A stretch of DNA of 64,000 nt from assembly GCF_022678485.1 (NCBI RefSeq), contig NZ_JALBYP010000032.1, positions 244,295 through 308,294 on the forward strand, written 5' to 3'. A program made the translations under genes and the position numbers. The notes under the pieces were generated by a model. That model made no database searches, was not told the origin of the DNA, and saw only the letters and a list, made by a program, of their open reading frames with translations. Source of the stretch: Aliiroseovarius sediminis. Lineage in GTDB: Bacteria; Pseudomonadota; Alphaproteobacteria; Rhodobacterales; Rhodobacteraceae. Shown here one piece after another: positions 41,336-51,264 of the stretch (position 1 is the stretch's first letter; every line of letters starts with the position of its first letter).

Positions 41336-43483
41336 TTATGCGTCTTCGTCTTTTTTCTTTTGCTCAGGGGCAATCTCTTCGCCGGTTTCCTGATCCACGA
41401 CTTTCATCGACAGGCGCACCTTGCCGCGATCGTCGAAGCCCAGAAGCTTGACCTTCACTTCCTGACCTTCCTTCAGAACGTCTGACGGGTGGTTCAGGCG
41501 GCGGTTTTCGATCTGGCTGACATGCACAAGGCCGTCGCGCTTGCCGAAGAAGTTCACGAAGGCGCCGAAATCGACGATCTTCACGACCTTACCAGTATAG
41601 ACAGCGCCTTCTTCCGGTTCTGCCACGATCGCGTGGATCATGTCATAGGCCTTCTGGATGGCGTCGCCATTGGGCGATGCGATCTTGATCACGCCGTCAT
41701 CGTTGATGTCGACCTTGGCGCCCGACACTTCCACGATCTCGCGGATGACCTTGCCGCCCGAACCGATCACTTCACGGATCTTGTCGGTGGGCACGTTCAT
41801 CGTCTCGATGCGCGGGGCGTGGGCCGAGAATTCGGCGCGGCCAGCGGACAGGGCTTTGTTCATCTCGCCCAGAATGTGCAGACGGCCTTCTTTGGCTTGC
41901 GCCAGGGCTTTCTCCATGATCTCGGGCGTGATGCCTGCGACCTTGATGTCCATCTGCAAGGACGTGATCCCGTCTTCGGTGCCAGCCACTTTGAAGTCCA
42001 TGTCGCCCAGGTGATCTTCGTCACCCAGAATGTCGGTCAGAACAGCGTAAGAACCGTCATCTTCCAGGATCAGACCCATGGCCACACCAGCAACCGGTGC
42101 TTTCAGCGGAACAGCCGCGTCCATCATGGACAGCGAGCCACCACAGACCGACGCCATCGAACTTGATCCGTTGGACTCGGTGATCTCGGACACAACGCGG
42201 ATGGTGTAGGGGAAGTCGGTGGCCGACGGCAGAACCGCCTGCAACGCACGCCAAGCCAGCTTGCCGTGACCGATTTCACGACGACCGGTGAAGCCAAAGC
42301 GACCCACTTCGCCGACCGAGTAGGGCGGGAAGTTATAGTGCAGCATGAAATTTGACTTGTAGGTGCCGGTCAGCGCGTCGATCATCTGTTCGTCGTCACC
42401 GGTGCCCAAAGTGGTCACAACCAGACCTTGCGTTTCACCACGGGTGAACAGGGCCGAGCCGTGCGTCCGGGGCAGGATGCCTGCTTCCGAAACGATAGGA
42501 CGAACTGTGTCCAGTGCACGGCCGTCGATCCGCTTGCCGGTTTTCACGACATCACCACGCACAACCGAGCTTTCCAGCTTTTTCAGCGCGGAACCAAGGT
42601 TTTCATCCTCAAGCTGCTCTTCCGTCAGGGCGGCTTTGATGTCTTCCTTGGCAGCAGACAGTGCAGCAACACGTTCTTGTTTGTCGGTGTTGCCGTAAGC
42701 TGCGCGGATCTTGTCTTCGCCAGCGGCTTTCACAGCGGCGTAAAGGTCCGAGTAATCAGCAGGCTGATAGTCGAACGGCTCTTTCGCGGCAGCTTCGGCC
42801 AGGTCAATGATCAGGTCGATCACCGGCTGGATTTGCTCGTGTGCAAAGTTCACAGCGCCCAGCATTTCGGCTTCGGTCAGCTCGTAAGCTTCCGATTCAA
42901 CCATCATCACGGCGTCTTTTGTACCAGCAACAACAAGGTCCAGACGTTGGTCGGGATTGTTGCGCAGCTGGTGCATGTCGTCGCAAGTTGGGTTCAGGAT
43001 GTATTCGCCATCTTCAAAGCCAACCCGAGCCGCAGCAATCGGACCCATGAAGGGGGCGCCGGAAATGGTCAACGCTGCCGAGGCCGCGATCATCGCCACG
43101 ATGTCGGGATCGTTGACAAGGTCGTGGCTCAGCACAGTGCAGATCACCAGAACTTCGTTTTTGAAGCCGGGGACGAACAGCGGGCGGATCGGACGGTCGA
43201 TCAGACGCGATGTCAGCGTCTCTTTTTCCGTCGGGCGGGCTTCGCGTTTGAAGAAGCCACCGGGGATTTTACCGGCTGCATAGTATTTTTCATTATAGTG
43301 AACCGTCAGCGGGAAGAAGTCCTGACCGGGCTTCTGTTCTTTCGCGAAGGTCACGTTGGCCATGACCGAGGTTTCGCCCAAAGTGGCGATAACCGAGCCG
43401 TCAGCCTGACGGGCAACCTTGCCCGTTTCCAGAGTGAGGGTTTCTTCGCCCCACTCAATCGATTTCTTGGTTACATCAAACAT
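41336..43483 (-). CDS. pnp: Polyribonucleotide nucleotidyltransferase (PNPase)
   Basis: About 715 residues: two RNase PH domains (first near residues 1-220, second near 310-540, with [22 protein letters not shown] and [15 protein letters not shown]), then KH ([15 protein letters not shown]) and S1 ([21 protein letters not shown]) RNA-binding domains. The enzyme degrades RNA from the 3' end by phosphorolysis and works in the degradosome. Two adjacent ATG codons (43486 and 43483) follow AGGA; the second has better spacing. It is downstream of rpsO on the same strand, with one gene in between. Confidence 0.97.
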   Translation of the reverse strand: MFDVTKKSIEWGEETLTLETGKVARQADGSVIATLGETSVMANVTFAKEQKPGQDFFPLTVHYNEKYYAAGKIPGGFFKREARPTEKETLTSRLIDRPIRPLFVPGFKNEVLVICTVLSHDLVNDPDIVAMIAASAALTISGAPFMGPIAAARVGFEDGEYILNPTCDDMHQLRNNPDQRLDLVVAGTKDAVMMVESEAYELTEAEMLGAVNFAHEQIQPVIDLIIDLAEAAAKEPFDYQPADYSDLYAAVKAAGEDKIRAAYGNTDKQERVAALSAAKEDIKAALTEEQLEDENLGSALKKLESSVVRGDVVKTGKRIDGRALDTVRPIVSEAGILPRTHGSALFTRGETQGLVVTTLGTGDDEQMIDALTGTYKSNFMLHYNFPPYSVGEVGRFGFTGRREIGHGKLAWRALQAVLPSATDFPYTIRVVSEITESNGSSSMASVCGGSLSMMDAAVPLKAPVAGVAMGLILEDDGSYAVLTDILGDEDHLGDMDFKVAGTEDGITSLQMDIKVAGITPEIMEKALAQAKEGRLHILGEMNKALSAGRAEFSAHAPRIETMNVPTDKIREVIGSGGKVIREIVEVSGAKVDINDDGVIKIASPNGDAIQKAYDMIHAIVAEPEEGAVYTGKVVKIVDFGAFVNFFGKRDGLVHVSQIENRRLNHPSDVLKEGQEVKVKLLGFDDRGKVRLSMKVVDQETGEEIAPEQKKKDEDA

Positions 43484-43652
43484 CATGTTTTCCTAGTTGG
43501 AAGCGCTCCCGGCCCTCCGGGTCTTCCGTTGTCATGGTGGCCCCATTGCCACCGACCCCTCTATCGTTTCATGCGCCGGGGTCGAAGCGTCACGTCTCAG
43601 ATGGGCGGTCCATATCGGAAAAACAGGGGTTTGGAAACAGGATTGTTTGCGC

Positions 43653-44405
43653 CTAGGCCGAAGGCGTGGGGCTTTCGGTGGCTTGTTGCCGGGTCAGCTT
43701 GCCACGCGGTACTTTGGTGATGCCGAACGCTTTGCGCGCGGTGACCAATCGCAGGTCCTCAGGGTCCATTCCCATCGACAGGATTGTGTCGCGGTGAAAA
43801 CGTTCACGGGCAACATCGCGGTCGTGTCTGGTGCCGAACAGGTGGTCGATCCAGCCCATGCCGAAGCTGACATGAAAGGTGGCTTGGTGATCCTGAAAAT
43901 GGTGCGCAAGATGGCTGCGTGTGACGCGTTGCCCGAACCAGCCTTTGGGCACGTTCACATGCGCCAGTGTGTGACAGTATTCATAGAAAGCAAAGGCGCT
44001 GACCGACCCGACGAACAGCGCGACATAGGCCGCCAGCACCGCGGTGCCAAACCCAAGAAACGGCCACAGGATCAGGCCGTGGACCACGAACGAGATCAAG
44101 CCAAAGCGCACAGGATACCAGTGGTCGCCGCCAGTAAAGAACTCGGGATCGTTGGGAAACTCATGGTGGCCGATATGGCTGCGGTACAGGTCGTTGAACG
44201 GACCCTGATCGGTGGGTGGTTCGCGGTGAAACAGGAAACGGTGCATCGCGTATTCGACAACGAACTGCGCCACGATCCCGTAACCCACTGCCAAAAGCAG
44301 CAAGGGGGTGAACCAATAGATCAGGGCGAACACACCGGCCAGCCAGAACGGCAACAGCCTGTGTAAGCTGCCCATGTTGATCAGAACGGCAAATGTGGCT
44401 TTCAT
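43653..44405 (-). CDS. Sterol desaturase / fatty acid hydroxylase family protein
   Basis: A 250-residue membrane protein with four or so helices and the histidine boxes HRFLFH, HIGHH, HTLAH and HLAHHFQDH that bind the di-iron centre. Family members hydroxylate or desaturate lipids. The ATG at 44405 follows GGGGGA by 5 bases. It sits between rpsO and pnp on the same strand; the rpsO terminator separates it from rpsO, so it probably has its own promoter. Confidence 0.85.
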   Translation of the reverse strand: MKATFAVLINMGSLHRLLPFWLAGVFALIYWFTPLLLLAVGYGIVAQFVVEYAMHRFLFHREPPTDQGPFNDLYRSHIGHHEFPNDPEFFTGGDHWYPVRFGLISFVVHGLILWPFLGFGTAVLAAYVALFVGSVSAFAFYEYCHTLAHVNVPKGWFGQRVTRSHLAHHFQDHQATFHVSFGMGWIDHLFGTRHDRDVARERFHRDTILSMGMDPEDLRLVTARKAFGITKVPRGKLTRQQATESPTPSA

Positions 44406-44503
44406 GACGATCCCCCGACTGGCTGTCATTTTGGGCGATCAGCGGGCCACCGATCAAGTGAAACCCGACGTAAAGGCGCCGGGTATGACGGGCGGCAAAG
44501 AAA

Positions 44504-44526
44504 AAGGGGCTGCAAAACAGCCCCTT
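44504..44526 (-). terminator. Rho-independent terminator after rpsO
   Basis: A 9-bp stem AAGGGGCTG / CAGCCCCTT with a 5-base loop; on the minus strand it runs into TTTTTCTTT. It lies 22 bases after the rpsO stop. Confidence 0.85.
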
Positions 44527-44548
44527 GATCAAGGTCTTGGATCAGCGC

Positions 44549-44818
44549 TTAGCGGCGCAGGCCGAGACGTTTGATCAGGTCCTGATACCGGGCCTCATCC
44601 TTCGCGCGTGCGTAGTCCAAAAGTTTGCGACGCTGCGCAACCATCTTCAAAAGGCCACGGCGACCGTGGTTGTCTTTCTTGTGGGTCTTAAAGTGCTCGG
44701 TCAGGGTCGCGATGCGCGAGGACAGGATTGCAACCTGCACTTCGGGCGAACCTGTGTCACCGTCTTTGGTGCCGAACTCTTTGATCAGTCGTGTTTTTTC
44801 TTCAGGCGTAATCGACAT
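44549..44818 (-). CDS. rpsO: 30S ribosomal protein S15
   Basis: The full 89-residue S15 (MSITPEEK...KRLGLRR) with the 16S-binding segments [37 protein letters not shown] and [11 protein letters not shown]. The ATG at 44818 follows AAGGAG by 6-7 bases; the five residues before it are leader. A terminator follows directly. Confidence 0.97.
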   Translation of the reverse strand: MSITPEEKTRLIKEFGTKDGDTGSPEVQVAILSSRIATLTEHFKTHKKDNHGRRGLLKMVAQRRKLLDYARAKDEARYQDLIKRLGLRR

Positions 44819-44975
44819 CGGGGTCTCCTTCATAGGTTAGGGTTGATGGCGCAGGCCGGGATGTCGTCCAGCAAGGCCCGTGGAGATATCCGCCCGCAAG
44901 GTGCAGGCAGATGCGGGCGTATAGGAAGATTCCCCCCAAAAGGCAAAGGAAAAAGCGCACAGACCCGTTGTCGGG

Positions 44976-45284
44976 TTATGGCGTCTGTATTTCGTCAATG
45001 ATCTGCTTTGCCCAGTCGCCAAGAACAGGGACGAAGTCGATGGATGCGAGTATGAAAGCCAGAACCGACACCAGAAGGGTAGCGCCCAGCACCGAACCAA
45101 GACCGAAGGCAAGCCCCCGGTAAAGCTGAAACAAACCTAGCTTCCAAACGCTGTCGTGAAGGCGGATAAAGCGATGGTTGTTCATACGTTCAACTTGGGT
45201 TCGCAGGTCGCGCACCTCTTGGGACAGCGATTTTTCGCGTTCGGCCGGGTCGGTTTCGTTCGAGTTTTTTCGGCTTTTCAACAT
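44976..45284 (-). CDS. DUF5665 small membrane protein
   Basis: A 102-residue protein: a charged helix-forming N-terminus (about residues 15-40), then RFIRLHDSVWKLGLFQLYRGLAFGLGSVLGATLLVSVLAFILA (blocks FQLYRGLAFGLGSVLGA), a hairpin of two membrane segments and a short tail DFVPVLGDWAKQI. This matches the alphaproteobacterial DUF5665 family; its function is unknown. It is divergent from the RTX-repeat gene. Confidence 0.75.
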   Translation of the reverse strand: MLKSRKNSNETDPAEREKSLSQEVRDLRTQVERMNNHRFIRLHDSVWKLGLFQLYRGLAFGLGSVLGATLLVSVLAFILASIDFVPVLGDWAKQIIDEIQTP

Positions 45285-45319
45285 TCCAAGTCACCGTTTC
45301 TCCTGCGATTAGCCATTTG

Positions 45320-45335
45320 TTAAGAAATCATTAAC
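45320..45335. promoter_or_regulatory. CtrA-type box
   Basis: TTAAGAAATCATTAAC fits the full CtrA consensus TTAA-N7-TTAAC. It lies between the divergent DUF5665 and RTX-repeat genes, about 130 bases before the RTX start and 36 bases before the DUF5665 start. In Rhodobacterales CtrA controls motility, secretion and gene-transfer-agent genes. Confidence 0.5.
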
Positions 45336-45462
45336 TTAAGTTTGTAACTATTTTGGCGTATGAGTTTGCGACCTGTACGCTACAATCGCAACCGGTTGAC
45401 CTTGTTCGGTCGGCGATGTGCGGGCGATGCCGTGTCGCCTTTCTTGGAAGACGAGTGATTAT

Positions 45463-46770
45463 ATGTTGTTTTCGTTGCTATTTTTGGGCCTTGTGCCGGT
45501 TGCGCTGATGTCAGAGAGCTTTTTGGGTGAACCGCTGGATGACACGGATGATGCTGCCGGGCAAGGACTGCAACCCGTACCAACGACAGATGTTGGCGAT
45601 TTCATTACTGGTGATACGTCCGGCGATGGGGCCGATGATACAGAAGTGCTTTCGCCCGATACCGACGACCAGTTGATCGGTGGGCAAAGTACTGGTGATG
45701 CGGGGGGTGCCGACACCGACGATGTGCTGTTGCCCAACAACGGTTTGGGTGACGGTGACGCGCCGCACCAGCCTGCAACACTGCTGGACCAGCTTCTGGC
45801 GACCGAAACGGATTCGCATTACGGGCGTGAAGACCTCGGCCATTTTCTGGATGAGATGAATGAGACGATACTGGACGATGCAGATGACGGTCTTGCGTTG
45901 GCCGATGATGAGGTCGAAGGCACTGGGTCCGGGTCGATCGACACCTTCCATGGCTCACCCATCGTGCAAACGGGTGACGATACGGCGGTTGACGTGGTCG
46001 ATGGCGGCGCGGGTGATGATGTGCTGACCGCGGGCGATCAGGCGGCCTATTTATTTGGCAATAACGGGAATGATACGCTGACGGCCGGCGAAGGCGTGTT
46101 GGCGGGATTCGGTGGGGCCGGTGATGATATTCTGGACGGCACACGCAGTCTTGACAGTTTTCTGGATGGCGGGACGGGCAAAGATACAGTGTGGGGCGGT
46201 GATGGTGACGATCAGCTGTTTGGCGGCGTGCATGAAAACCCCGACGGCCCTATGTCTGATGACGATACCCTTGTCGGTGGTGGGGGCGATGACGCGCTTT
46301 ATGGCGGCTACGGCGCTGATGTCCTGACCGGCGGAGACGGGAACGACACGATCAACCACTTGGGCCACGCGATGGAGCGTAGCGGCGCCGAGCAACATGA
46401 CTTCGACTGGCACATTGATGGTGATCAGGACCGGCTGGATGGCGGTCTGGGCGACGATACCCTGATCATGGATCGTGCCGATATCGCAACCGGCGGCGCC
46501 GGCGAGGATGTGTTTTGGGTCTATTCCGACGCTGAAGCTGGCGAAGACCATGCCGAGGTGACGGATTTCGTACCCGGGCAGGATTTCCTGCGTGTCTCAC
46601 TGGACCCCGATCATGATACTGGCGATCTGGAATACGACGTGCATCCCTCTGCCACGGGCGAGGATGGGATCGTCACTGTGAATGGCGAAGTTGTTGTGAT
46701 CCTTAAGGGCGCGCCGGGCGCAACCACCCATGATGTCTATGTCGAGGTGTCACAGAACGTTCTGGGTTGA
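45463..46770 (+). CDS. RTX (haemolysin-type Ca2+-binding) repeat protein
   Basis: About 435 acidic residues. A short hydrophobic N-terminus (MLFSLLFLGLVPVALM) is followed by an Asp-rich region and, from about residue 175, repeated nonapeptides such as GGAGDDVLT, GNNGNDTLT, GGAGDDILD, GGDGDDQLF, GGGGDDALY and GGDGNDTIN, which bind calcium in a parallel beta roll. The last about 90 residues form a cap typical of roseobacter RTX proteins (VTDFVPGQDFLRVSLD). The N-terminal helix suggests membrane anchoring. No type I secretion genes are adjacent. A CtrA-type box lies upstream. The frame extends to 45418, but 45463 is the start of the hydrophobic segment. Confidence 0.8.
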   Translation: MLFSLLFLGLVPVALMSESFLGEPLDDTDDAAGQGLQPVPTTDVGDFITGDTSGDGADDTEVLSPDTDDQLIGGQSTGDAGGADTDDVLLPNNGLGDGDAPHQPATLLDQLLATETDSHYGREDLGHFLDEMNETILDDADDGLALADDEVEGTGSGSIDTFHGSPIVQTGDDTAVDVVDGGAGDDVLTAGDQAAYLFGNNGNDTLTAGEGVLAGFGGAGDDILDGTRSLDSFLDGGTGKDTVWGGDGDDQLFGGVHENPDGPMSDDDTLVGGGGDDALYGGYGADVLTGGDGNDTINHLGHAMERSGAEQHDFDWHIDGDQDRLDGGLGDDTLIMDRADIATGGAGEDVFWVYSDAEAGEDHAEVTDFVPGQDFLRVSLDPDHDTGDLEYDVHPSATGEDGIVTVNGEVVVILKGAPGATTHDVYVEVSQNVLG

Positions 46771-46794
46771 CGTGTCGCCGGCTGTTTGGTGGCC

Positions 46795-47301
46795 TCAGAC
46801 CCAAGGCTGCGGCTGCTGTGCGTAAGCGATGTAGAGCGGATGCTTCGGGTGGCCATCCTTGGTCAGACCCAGATGATAGATGGGTATTCGGGTGTCGCGC
46901 AGCAGGCGTTCGACCGTCTTGCCGCGGTCCAGATGCGCCCCGTGGGTCCCCCAGCCGCATATGATCTGATCGGCCCAAGGGCAACTGTCCAGAATGGCGT
47001 CGTCGTTTGCCTGTCCGACCGGTTCATCCGCCGCCCGCATCGCGCGTGGATCGGTGTCGCGCCAAGCAAAGATGTTGGTGACACGAAATGCCCCGAATCC
47101 CAGCGTTCGCGCCCGTCGTTCGCAGCGTTCGACGGTTGGGTCGTTCTGCACCTCGGTCGCGGTCGAGGGGTTGAGCATGATGAACAACGCCTTGCGCCCC
47201 GCCGGTTCCCAGACCCGTGTCAACTGATAACGATATTTTTCGCAGTCCGAATAGACCGCAGCGGAATGGGCATCGCCCTTCTGAAACTCTCGCGTAATCA
47301 T
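46795..47301 (-). CDS. DUF1643 protein
   Basis: A 168-residue soluble protein of DUF1643: YRYQLTRVWEPAGRKALFIMLNPSTATEVQNDPTVERCERRA (blocks FIMLNPSTATE and DPTVERC), FRVTNIFAWRDTDP and WGTHGAHLDRG. Function unknown; some members are phage- or defence-associated, but nothing here points that way. The start at 47301 drops a leader-like extension of 15 residues. It is convergent with the RTX gene. Confidence 0.85.
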   Translation of the reverse strand: MITREFQKGDAHSAAVYSDCEKYRYQLTRVWEPAGRKALFIMLNPSTATEVQNDPTVERCERRARTLGFGAFRVTNIFAWRDTDPRAMRAADEPVGQANDDAILDSCPWADQIICGWGTHGAHLDRGKTVERLLRDTRIPIYHLGLTKDGHPKHPLYIAYAQQPQPWV

Positions 47302-47393
47302 GGCTGCGTTTTGAACCCGCCGCGCTGGCTTGGCAAGCCCTTGCACCGCCCCGCGATTGGTCCGACACTGGCGACAGACAGAAGGGGACGACC

Positions 47394-48701
47394 ATGCTGA
47401 TAGCCGAGATCATTCGAAAAAAACGCGACGGGCAGGTTTTGACCGCGGACGAGATTGCTGAGATGGTGCAGGGGATATCAGACGACAGCGCCAGTGACGC
47501 GCAGATCGCGGCCTTCGCCATGGCGGTGCTGCTTAATGGCATGGCCCGGGACGAGGTTGCGGCGCTGACCTTGGCGATGCGCGACAGCGGCGATGTGTTC
47601 GACTGGTCTGACCTTCCCGGCCCAGTGGTCGACAAGCACTCCACCGGCGGTGTTGGCGACAATGTCAGCCTGATGCTGGCCCCGATCGTCGCGGCGTGCG
47701 GTGGGTTCGTCCCGATGATTTCGGGGCGCGGGCTGGGGCACACTGGCGGCACCCTTGATAAAATGGAGTCGATCCCCGGTTATGTGGCCACCCCCGACAA
47801 CGCGCGGTTTTCCAAGGTGGTGCAACAGGTTGGATGCGCCATCATCGGTCAAACCGCGCAATTGGCCCCGGCGGACAAGCGGTTTTACGGAATTCGCGAT
47901 GTGACCGCGACGGTGGAAAGCATCCCGCTGATCACGGCCTCGATCCTGTCCAAGAAACTGTCGGCTGGGCTTGGGTCGCTGGTGATGGACGTGAAATTCG
48001 GCAACGGGGCGTTCATGCCGGATTTCGACCGCGCCCGAGAGCTGGCTATATCCATAACCGGGGTTGCCGGCGCGGCGGGACTGCCGTGTCACGCGCTTTT
48101 GACCGACATGAACCAACCGCTGGCTGACGCCGCCGGAAACGCGGTCGAGGTCACGACTGCTGTCGAATTCCTGATGGGCACACGGCGCGAACCCCGGTTG
48201 CTTGAGGTCGTGATCGCCCTCTGCGGCGAAATGCTGGTGACAGCGGGGATCGAGAATGACCGCCATCGCGCGCGCGAACTGGCGTTGAGCGCGCTTGAAG
48301 ATGGTCGCGCGGCCGAGCGGTTTGGCAAGATGGTCGCAGCCCTTGGCGGCCCCGCGGATTTCATGGAAAATCACACCGCTCATCTGCCCCAAGCGGCCCT
48401 GCAACGTGCGGTGCCCGCCCCCGCTGCGGGTTGTGTCAGCGCCATTGAAACGCGCGATGTCGGGCTTGCAGTGGTCGAGCTTGGCGGCGGGCGGCGCGTG
48501 TCCAGCGATGCGGTCAACCCGGCGGTCGGGCTGACGGGCCTTTTGCCTGTCGGGGCCGAGGTCGAAAAGGGCGATCCGATCGCTTTTGTTCATGCTGACA
48601 GCGAAGAAGCCGCGGATCAGGCACAGGCGACCCTGTTGTCGGCTTATGCAATTGGTGAACCACCAGAGCCTCAGCCCGTTGTGCGCGAAATCATTGAGTG
48701 A
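47394..48701 (+). CDS. deoA: Thymidine phosphorylase
   Basis: A 435-residue pyrimidine nucleoside phosphorylase: VVDKHSTGGVGDNVSLMLAPIVAACGGFVPMISGRGLGHTGGTLDKMESIPG (blocks DKHSTGGVGD and SGRGLGHTGGTLDK), LSKKLSAGLGSLVMDVKFGNGAFM (block VMDVKFG). It splits thymidine to thymine and deoxyribose-1-phosphate. Full length and intact. It stands alone between DUF1643 and truB. Confidence 0.95.
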   Translation: MLIAEIIRKKRDGQVLTADEIAEMVQGISDDSASDAQIAAFAMAVLLNGMARDEVAALTLAMRDSGDVFDWSDLPGPVVDKHSTGGVGDNVSLMLAPIVAACGGFVPMISGRGLGHTGGTLDKMESIPGYVATPDNARFSKVVQQVGCAIIGQTAQLAPADKRFYGIRDVTATVESIPLITASILSKKLSAGLGSLVMDVKFGNGAFMPDFDRARELAISITGVAGAAGLPCHALLTDMNQPLADAAGNAVEVTTAVEFLMGTRREPRLLEVVIALCGEMLVTAGIENDRHRARELALSALEDGRAAERFGKMVAALGGPADFMENHTAHLPQAALQRAVPAPAAGCVSAIETRDVGLAVVELGGGRRVSSDAVNPAVGLTGLLPVGAEVEKGDPIAFVHADSEEAADQAQATLLSAYAIGEPPEPQPVVREIIE

Positions 48702-48730
48702 CCTCACCCGCCGGGCGGTGGCACCGAAGC

Positions 48731-49636
48731 CTACTGGTTGAACACCCGCGACGGGTGCAATTCCCCCGCGCGATAGATGCCCACCGCAACGGCTTTCCCA
48801 TCATGCGCGGCCCATGCCTCGTCGCCATATTCGACGTCTGACGTGATCACCATGCCGGGGTTGCCGTGGCGCAGACGCGCGGCGCCTTCGTCGGTTGTTC
48901 TAAGCTCGGGAAGCTCGGCCAATCCATCTTCAAGCGGGCGCAGATAGGCGTCAAGCTCGCCGGTTTTTGCCAATTCCTCAACCAGATCCATGCTGACGCC
49001 GTCTTCGGCGTCAAAGGGGCCAGACCAGATGCGGCGTAGCTCGCGGACATGACCGAAACAGCCCAGCACCTCGCCCAGATCACGCGCGATTGAGCGCACA
49101 TAGCCACCCTTGCCGCAGGTCATCTCTAACGTGACGTGATCTGCGTCGGGTCGGTCCAGCATCACCAATTCCTCGACCCAGAGGGGACGAGCAGCAATCT
49201 CGACATCTTCGCCGTCGCGGGCGAGTTTATAGGCGCGTTCGCCGTCGATTTTGACAGCTGAGAATTTCGGCGGCACCTGCATGATCTGCCCGGTGAACTG
49301 GCCCAATGCGGCTTGAATGTCGTCATCCGACGGGCGCGCATCGCTTTCCGCGATCACCTCGCCTTCGGTGTCATCCGTGTTTGTGGCTTGGCCCAGCCGG
49401 ATGGTGAACACATAGGCTTTCAGCGCGTCGGTGATATAGGGCACGGTTTTCGTGGCCTCACCCAGCGCCACGGCCAGAACGCCGGTGGCTTCGGGGTCCA
49501 GCGTCCCGGCGTGACCTGCCTTCTTCGCATCCATCGCCCAGCGGACTTTGTTGACCACGGCGTTCGAGCTGACACCGGCGGGCTTGTCCACGACCAGCCA
49601 GCCGTGAATGTCCCGCCCCTTTTTGCGGCGTCCCAT
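48731..49636 (-). CDS. truB: tRNA pseudouridine-55 synthase
   Basis: A 301-residue Tru[18 protein letters not shown], the catalytic Asp in [23 protein letters not shown] (block [11 protein letters not shown]), a C-terminal PUA domain ([19 protein letters not shown]). It makes pseudouridine 55 in the T loop of tRNAs. Its ATG overlaps the rbfA stop by one base (TGATG), an old translation-gene pair. Confidence 0.95.
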   Translation of the reverse strand: MGRRKKGRDIHGWLVVDKPAGVSSNAVVNKVRWAMDAKKAGHAGTLDPEATGVLAVALGEATKTVPYITDALKAYVFTIRLGQATNTDDTEGEVIAESDARPSDDDIQAALGQFTGQIMQVPPKFSAVKIDGERAYKLARDGEDVEIAARPLWVEELVMLDRPDADHVTLEMTCGKGGYVRSIARDLGEVLGCFGHVRELRRIWSGPFDAEDGVSMDLVEELAKTGELDAYLRPLEDGLAELPELRTTDEGAARLRHGNPGMVITSDVEYGDEAWAAHDGKAVAVGIYRAGELHPSRVFNQ

Positions 49637-50058
49637 CAGGTATCCTCCGACCCGTCCTCGTCTTTCGCTTTCAGGTCGCGCTGAACGCGTTCCTGAGACA
49701 GAAGGCGATTGGTGTGATCCATCTGGTCGAAGGTTTCGTCCACCATGAAGCGCAGGTCGGGCGTGTGTTTGATCTTCAACGCCTTGCCCAGAATGCGGCG
49801 CAACTCGCCCTTGTTGCGGGCCAGCGCCTTGATCGCCAGATCGCTATCCTTGCCACCCAAGGGCAGGGCGAACACGGTAGCGATGCTGAGGTCAGAGGTC
49901 ACGCGCACCTCGCCAATTGTGATCGACATGCGCCCAAGGTCGGGGTCGTGCACATCGCCACGCATCAATGCTTCGGACAGGGTCCGGCGGATCAGCTCGG
50001 CGATGCGCAGCTGTCGCTGCGTCGGGCCGGCTGTGTCATGAAATCGGTTCTTTGCCAT
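49636..50058 (-). CDS. rbfA: Ribosome-binding factor A
   Basis: About 140 residues with the KH-like RbfA core: [50 protein letters not shown] (blocks [12 protein letters not shown]), [19 protein letters not shown]. It helps late 30S maturation and cold adaptation. It is divergent from dapB, and overlaps truB. The start at 50058 (MAKNRF) is preferred over 50067. Confidence 0.95.
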   Translation of the reverse strand: MAKNRFHDTAGPTQRQLRIAELIRRTLSEALMRGDVHDPDLGRMSITIGEVRVTSDLSIATVFALPLGGKDSDLAIKALARNKGELRRILGKALKIKHTPDLRFMVDETFDQMDHTNRLLSQERVQRDLKAKDEDGSEDT

Positions 50059-50152
50059 AAGGGCCATTTAGGCCCGATTGCGCGCCTTCGCAACAGGGCT
50101 TTGCCAAGATAGGGCAACCGCGCTAGACAGCGGTGAAGCGAAGGAGACGAAG

Positions 50153-50962
50153 ATGAGCGATTTGCCGGGCATTGTGGTGATGGGCGCGTCAGGCCGGATG
50201 GGCCAGATGTTGATCCGTGAAATCAACGCGAACAAGGGCGCGCGACTGGTCGGCGCGTTGGAACGTCCGGGGCATGAGTGGGTCGGCAAGGATGTTGGCG
50301 TTTGCATGGGCGGTCAGGCGCTTGGTGTCACCGTGTCCGATGACCCGCTGGAGACGATGGCAAAGGCGCAGGCGGTCATTGATTTCACTGCCCCCGCAGC
50401 GACCGTCGACATGGCCGAGATTGCCGCGCAGGCGCGGGCCGTTCACGTGATCGGCACCACCGGGCTTAGCGACGATGATTTGGCAAAGCTGGCGCTGGCC
50501 GGACGTCATTCGACCATCGTGCGCGCGGGCAACATGAGCCTTGGGGTGAATCTGTTGGTTCAACTGACCCGCAAAGTGGCCGAGGCGCTCGATGAAGATT
50601 TCGACATTGAGATTATCGAGGCGCATCACCATCACAAGGTGGACGCTCCATCAGGCACCGCCCTGATGCTGGGCGAAGCTGCGGCGGCCGGTCGTGGCGT
50701 CGATCTGGGCGATGTGTCAGACCGGGGCCGGGACGGCATGACGGGTGCCCGCAATAGGGGTGACATCGGCTTTCATGCAGTGCGTGGCGGTGACATCGTC
50801 GGCGAACACGACGTCATGTTTGCCGCCCCCGGCGAGCGTATTGTTCTGCGGCATGTTGCAACAGATCGCGCGATTTTCGCCCGCGGGGCGGTGAAAGCCG
50901 CGCTTTGGGGGCAGGGCAAGAAACCCGGCGAATACGACATGATGGACGTGCTGGGGTTGTAA
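50153..50962 (+). CDS. dapB: 4-hydroxy-tetrahydrodipicolinate reductase
   Basis: A 269-residue DapB: NAD(P)-binding [32 protein letters not shown], and the catalytic [18 protein letters not shown]. It reduces the lysine/diaminopimelate intermediate with NAD(P)H. The ATG at 50153 follows AAGGAG by 7 bases; the longer frame back to 50078 is leader. Full length. Confidence 0.95.
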   Translation: MSDLPGIVVMGASGRMGQMLIREINANKGARLVGALERPGHEWVGKDVGVCMGGQALGVTVSDDPLETMAKAQAVIDFTAPAATVDMAEIAAQARAVHVIGTTGLSDDDLAKLALAGRHSTIVRAGNMSLGVNLLVQLTRKVAEALDEDFDIEIIEAHHHHKVDAPSGTALMLGEAAAAGRGVDLGDVSDRGRDGMTGARNRGDIGFHAVRGGDIVGEHDVMFAAPGERIVLRHVATDRAIFARGAVKAALWGQGKKPGEYDMMDVLGL

Positions 50963-50982
50963 TCCCGGCGCAGGCTGGCCGA

Positions 50983-51195
50983 TCAGAAGTCGATCGCGAT
51001 GCCCTTCTTTTCCCAATCGCCATAGCGGACAGGCTCAGGCCCGTCACGGCCTCCGAGTTCTGTCGGACGAGTTTCGGCTTCGGCGTCGGCCTTCTTGCGG
51101 CGTTCCGCGGCTTCGGCCAGGGCGCGCTTGGCGGCGGGCGGAAGATCGCGCTTCGGGTCTGCTTCGGTTTCGGGATTTGAGGGCGTGTCGGGCAT
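50983..51195 (-). CDS. DUF1674 protein (SDHAF4-like succinate dehydrogenase assembly factor)
   Basis: A 70-residue basic/acidic helical protein ending in ELGGRDGPEPVRYGDWEKKGIAIDF (blocks GGRDGPEP and RYGDWEKKGI), the signature of DUF1674, the bacterial relatives of SDHAF4 that bind flavinylated SdhA. AAGGA lies 9 bases before the ATG at 51195. It converges with dapB and is divergent from rsmB. Confidence 0.85.
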   Translation of the reverse strand: MPDTPSNPETEADPKRDLPPAAKRALAEAAERRKKADAEAETRPTELGGRDGPEPVRYGDWEKKGIAIDF

Positions 51196-51264
51196 GGGCC
51201 TGATCCTTGTGGCTTTCTGTGCCATGATATAGGTCGCGCGCAGATGAAACGCAAAGGGACAGCG

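Noticed and set aside
42428..43720. A 430-codon plus-strand open frame over pnp
   Set aside because: Antisense shadow of pnp, whose domains are all clear on the minus strand.
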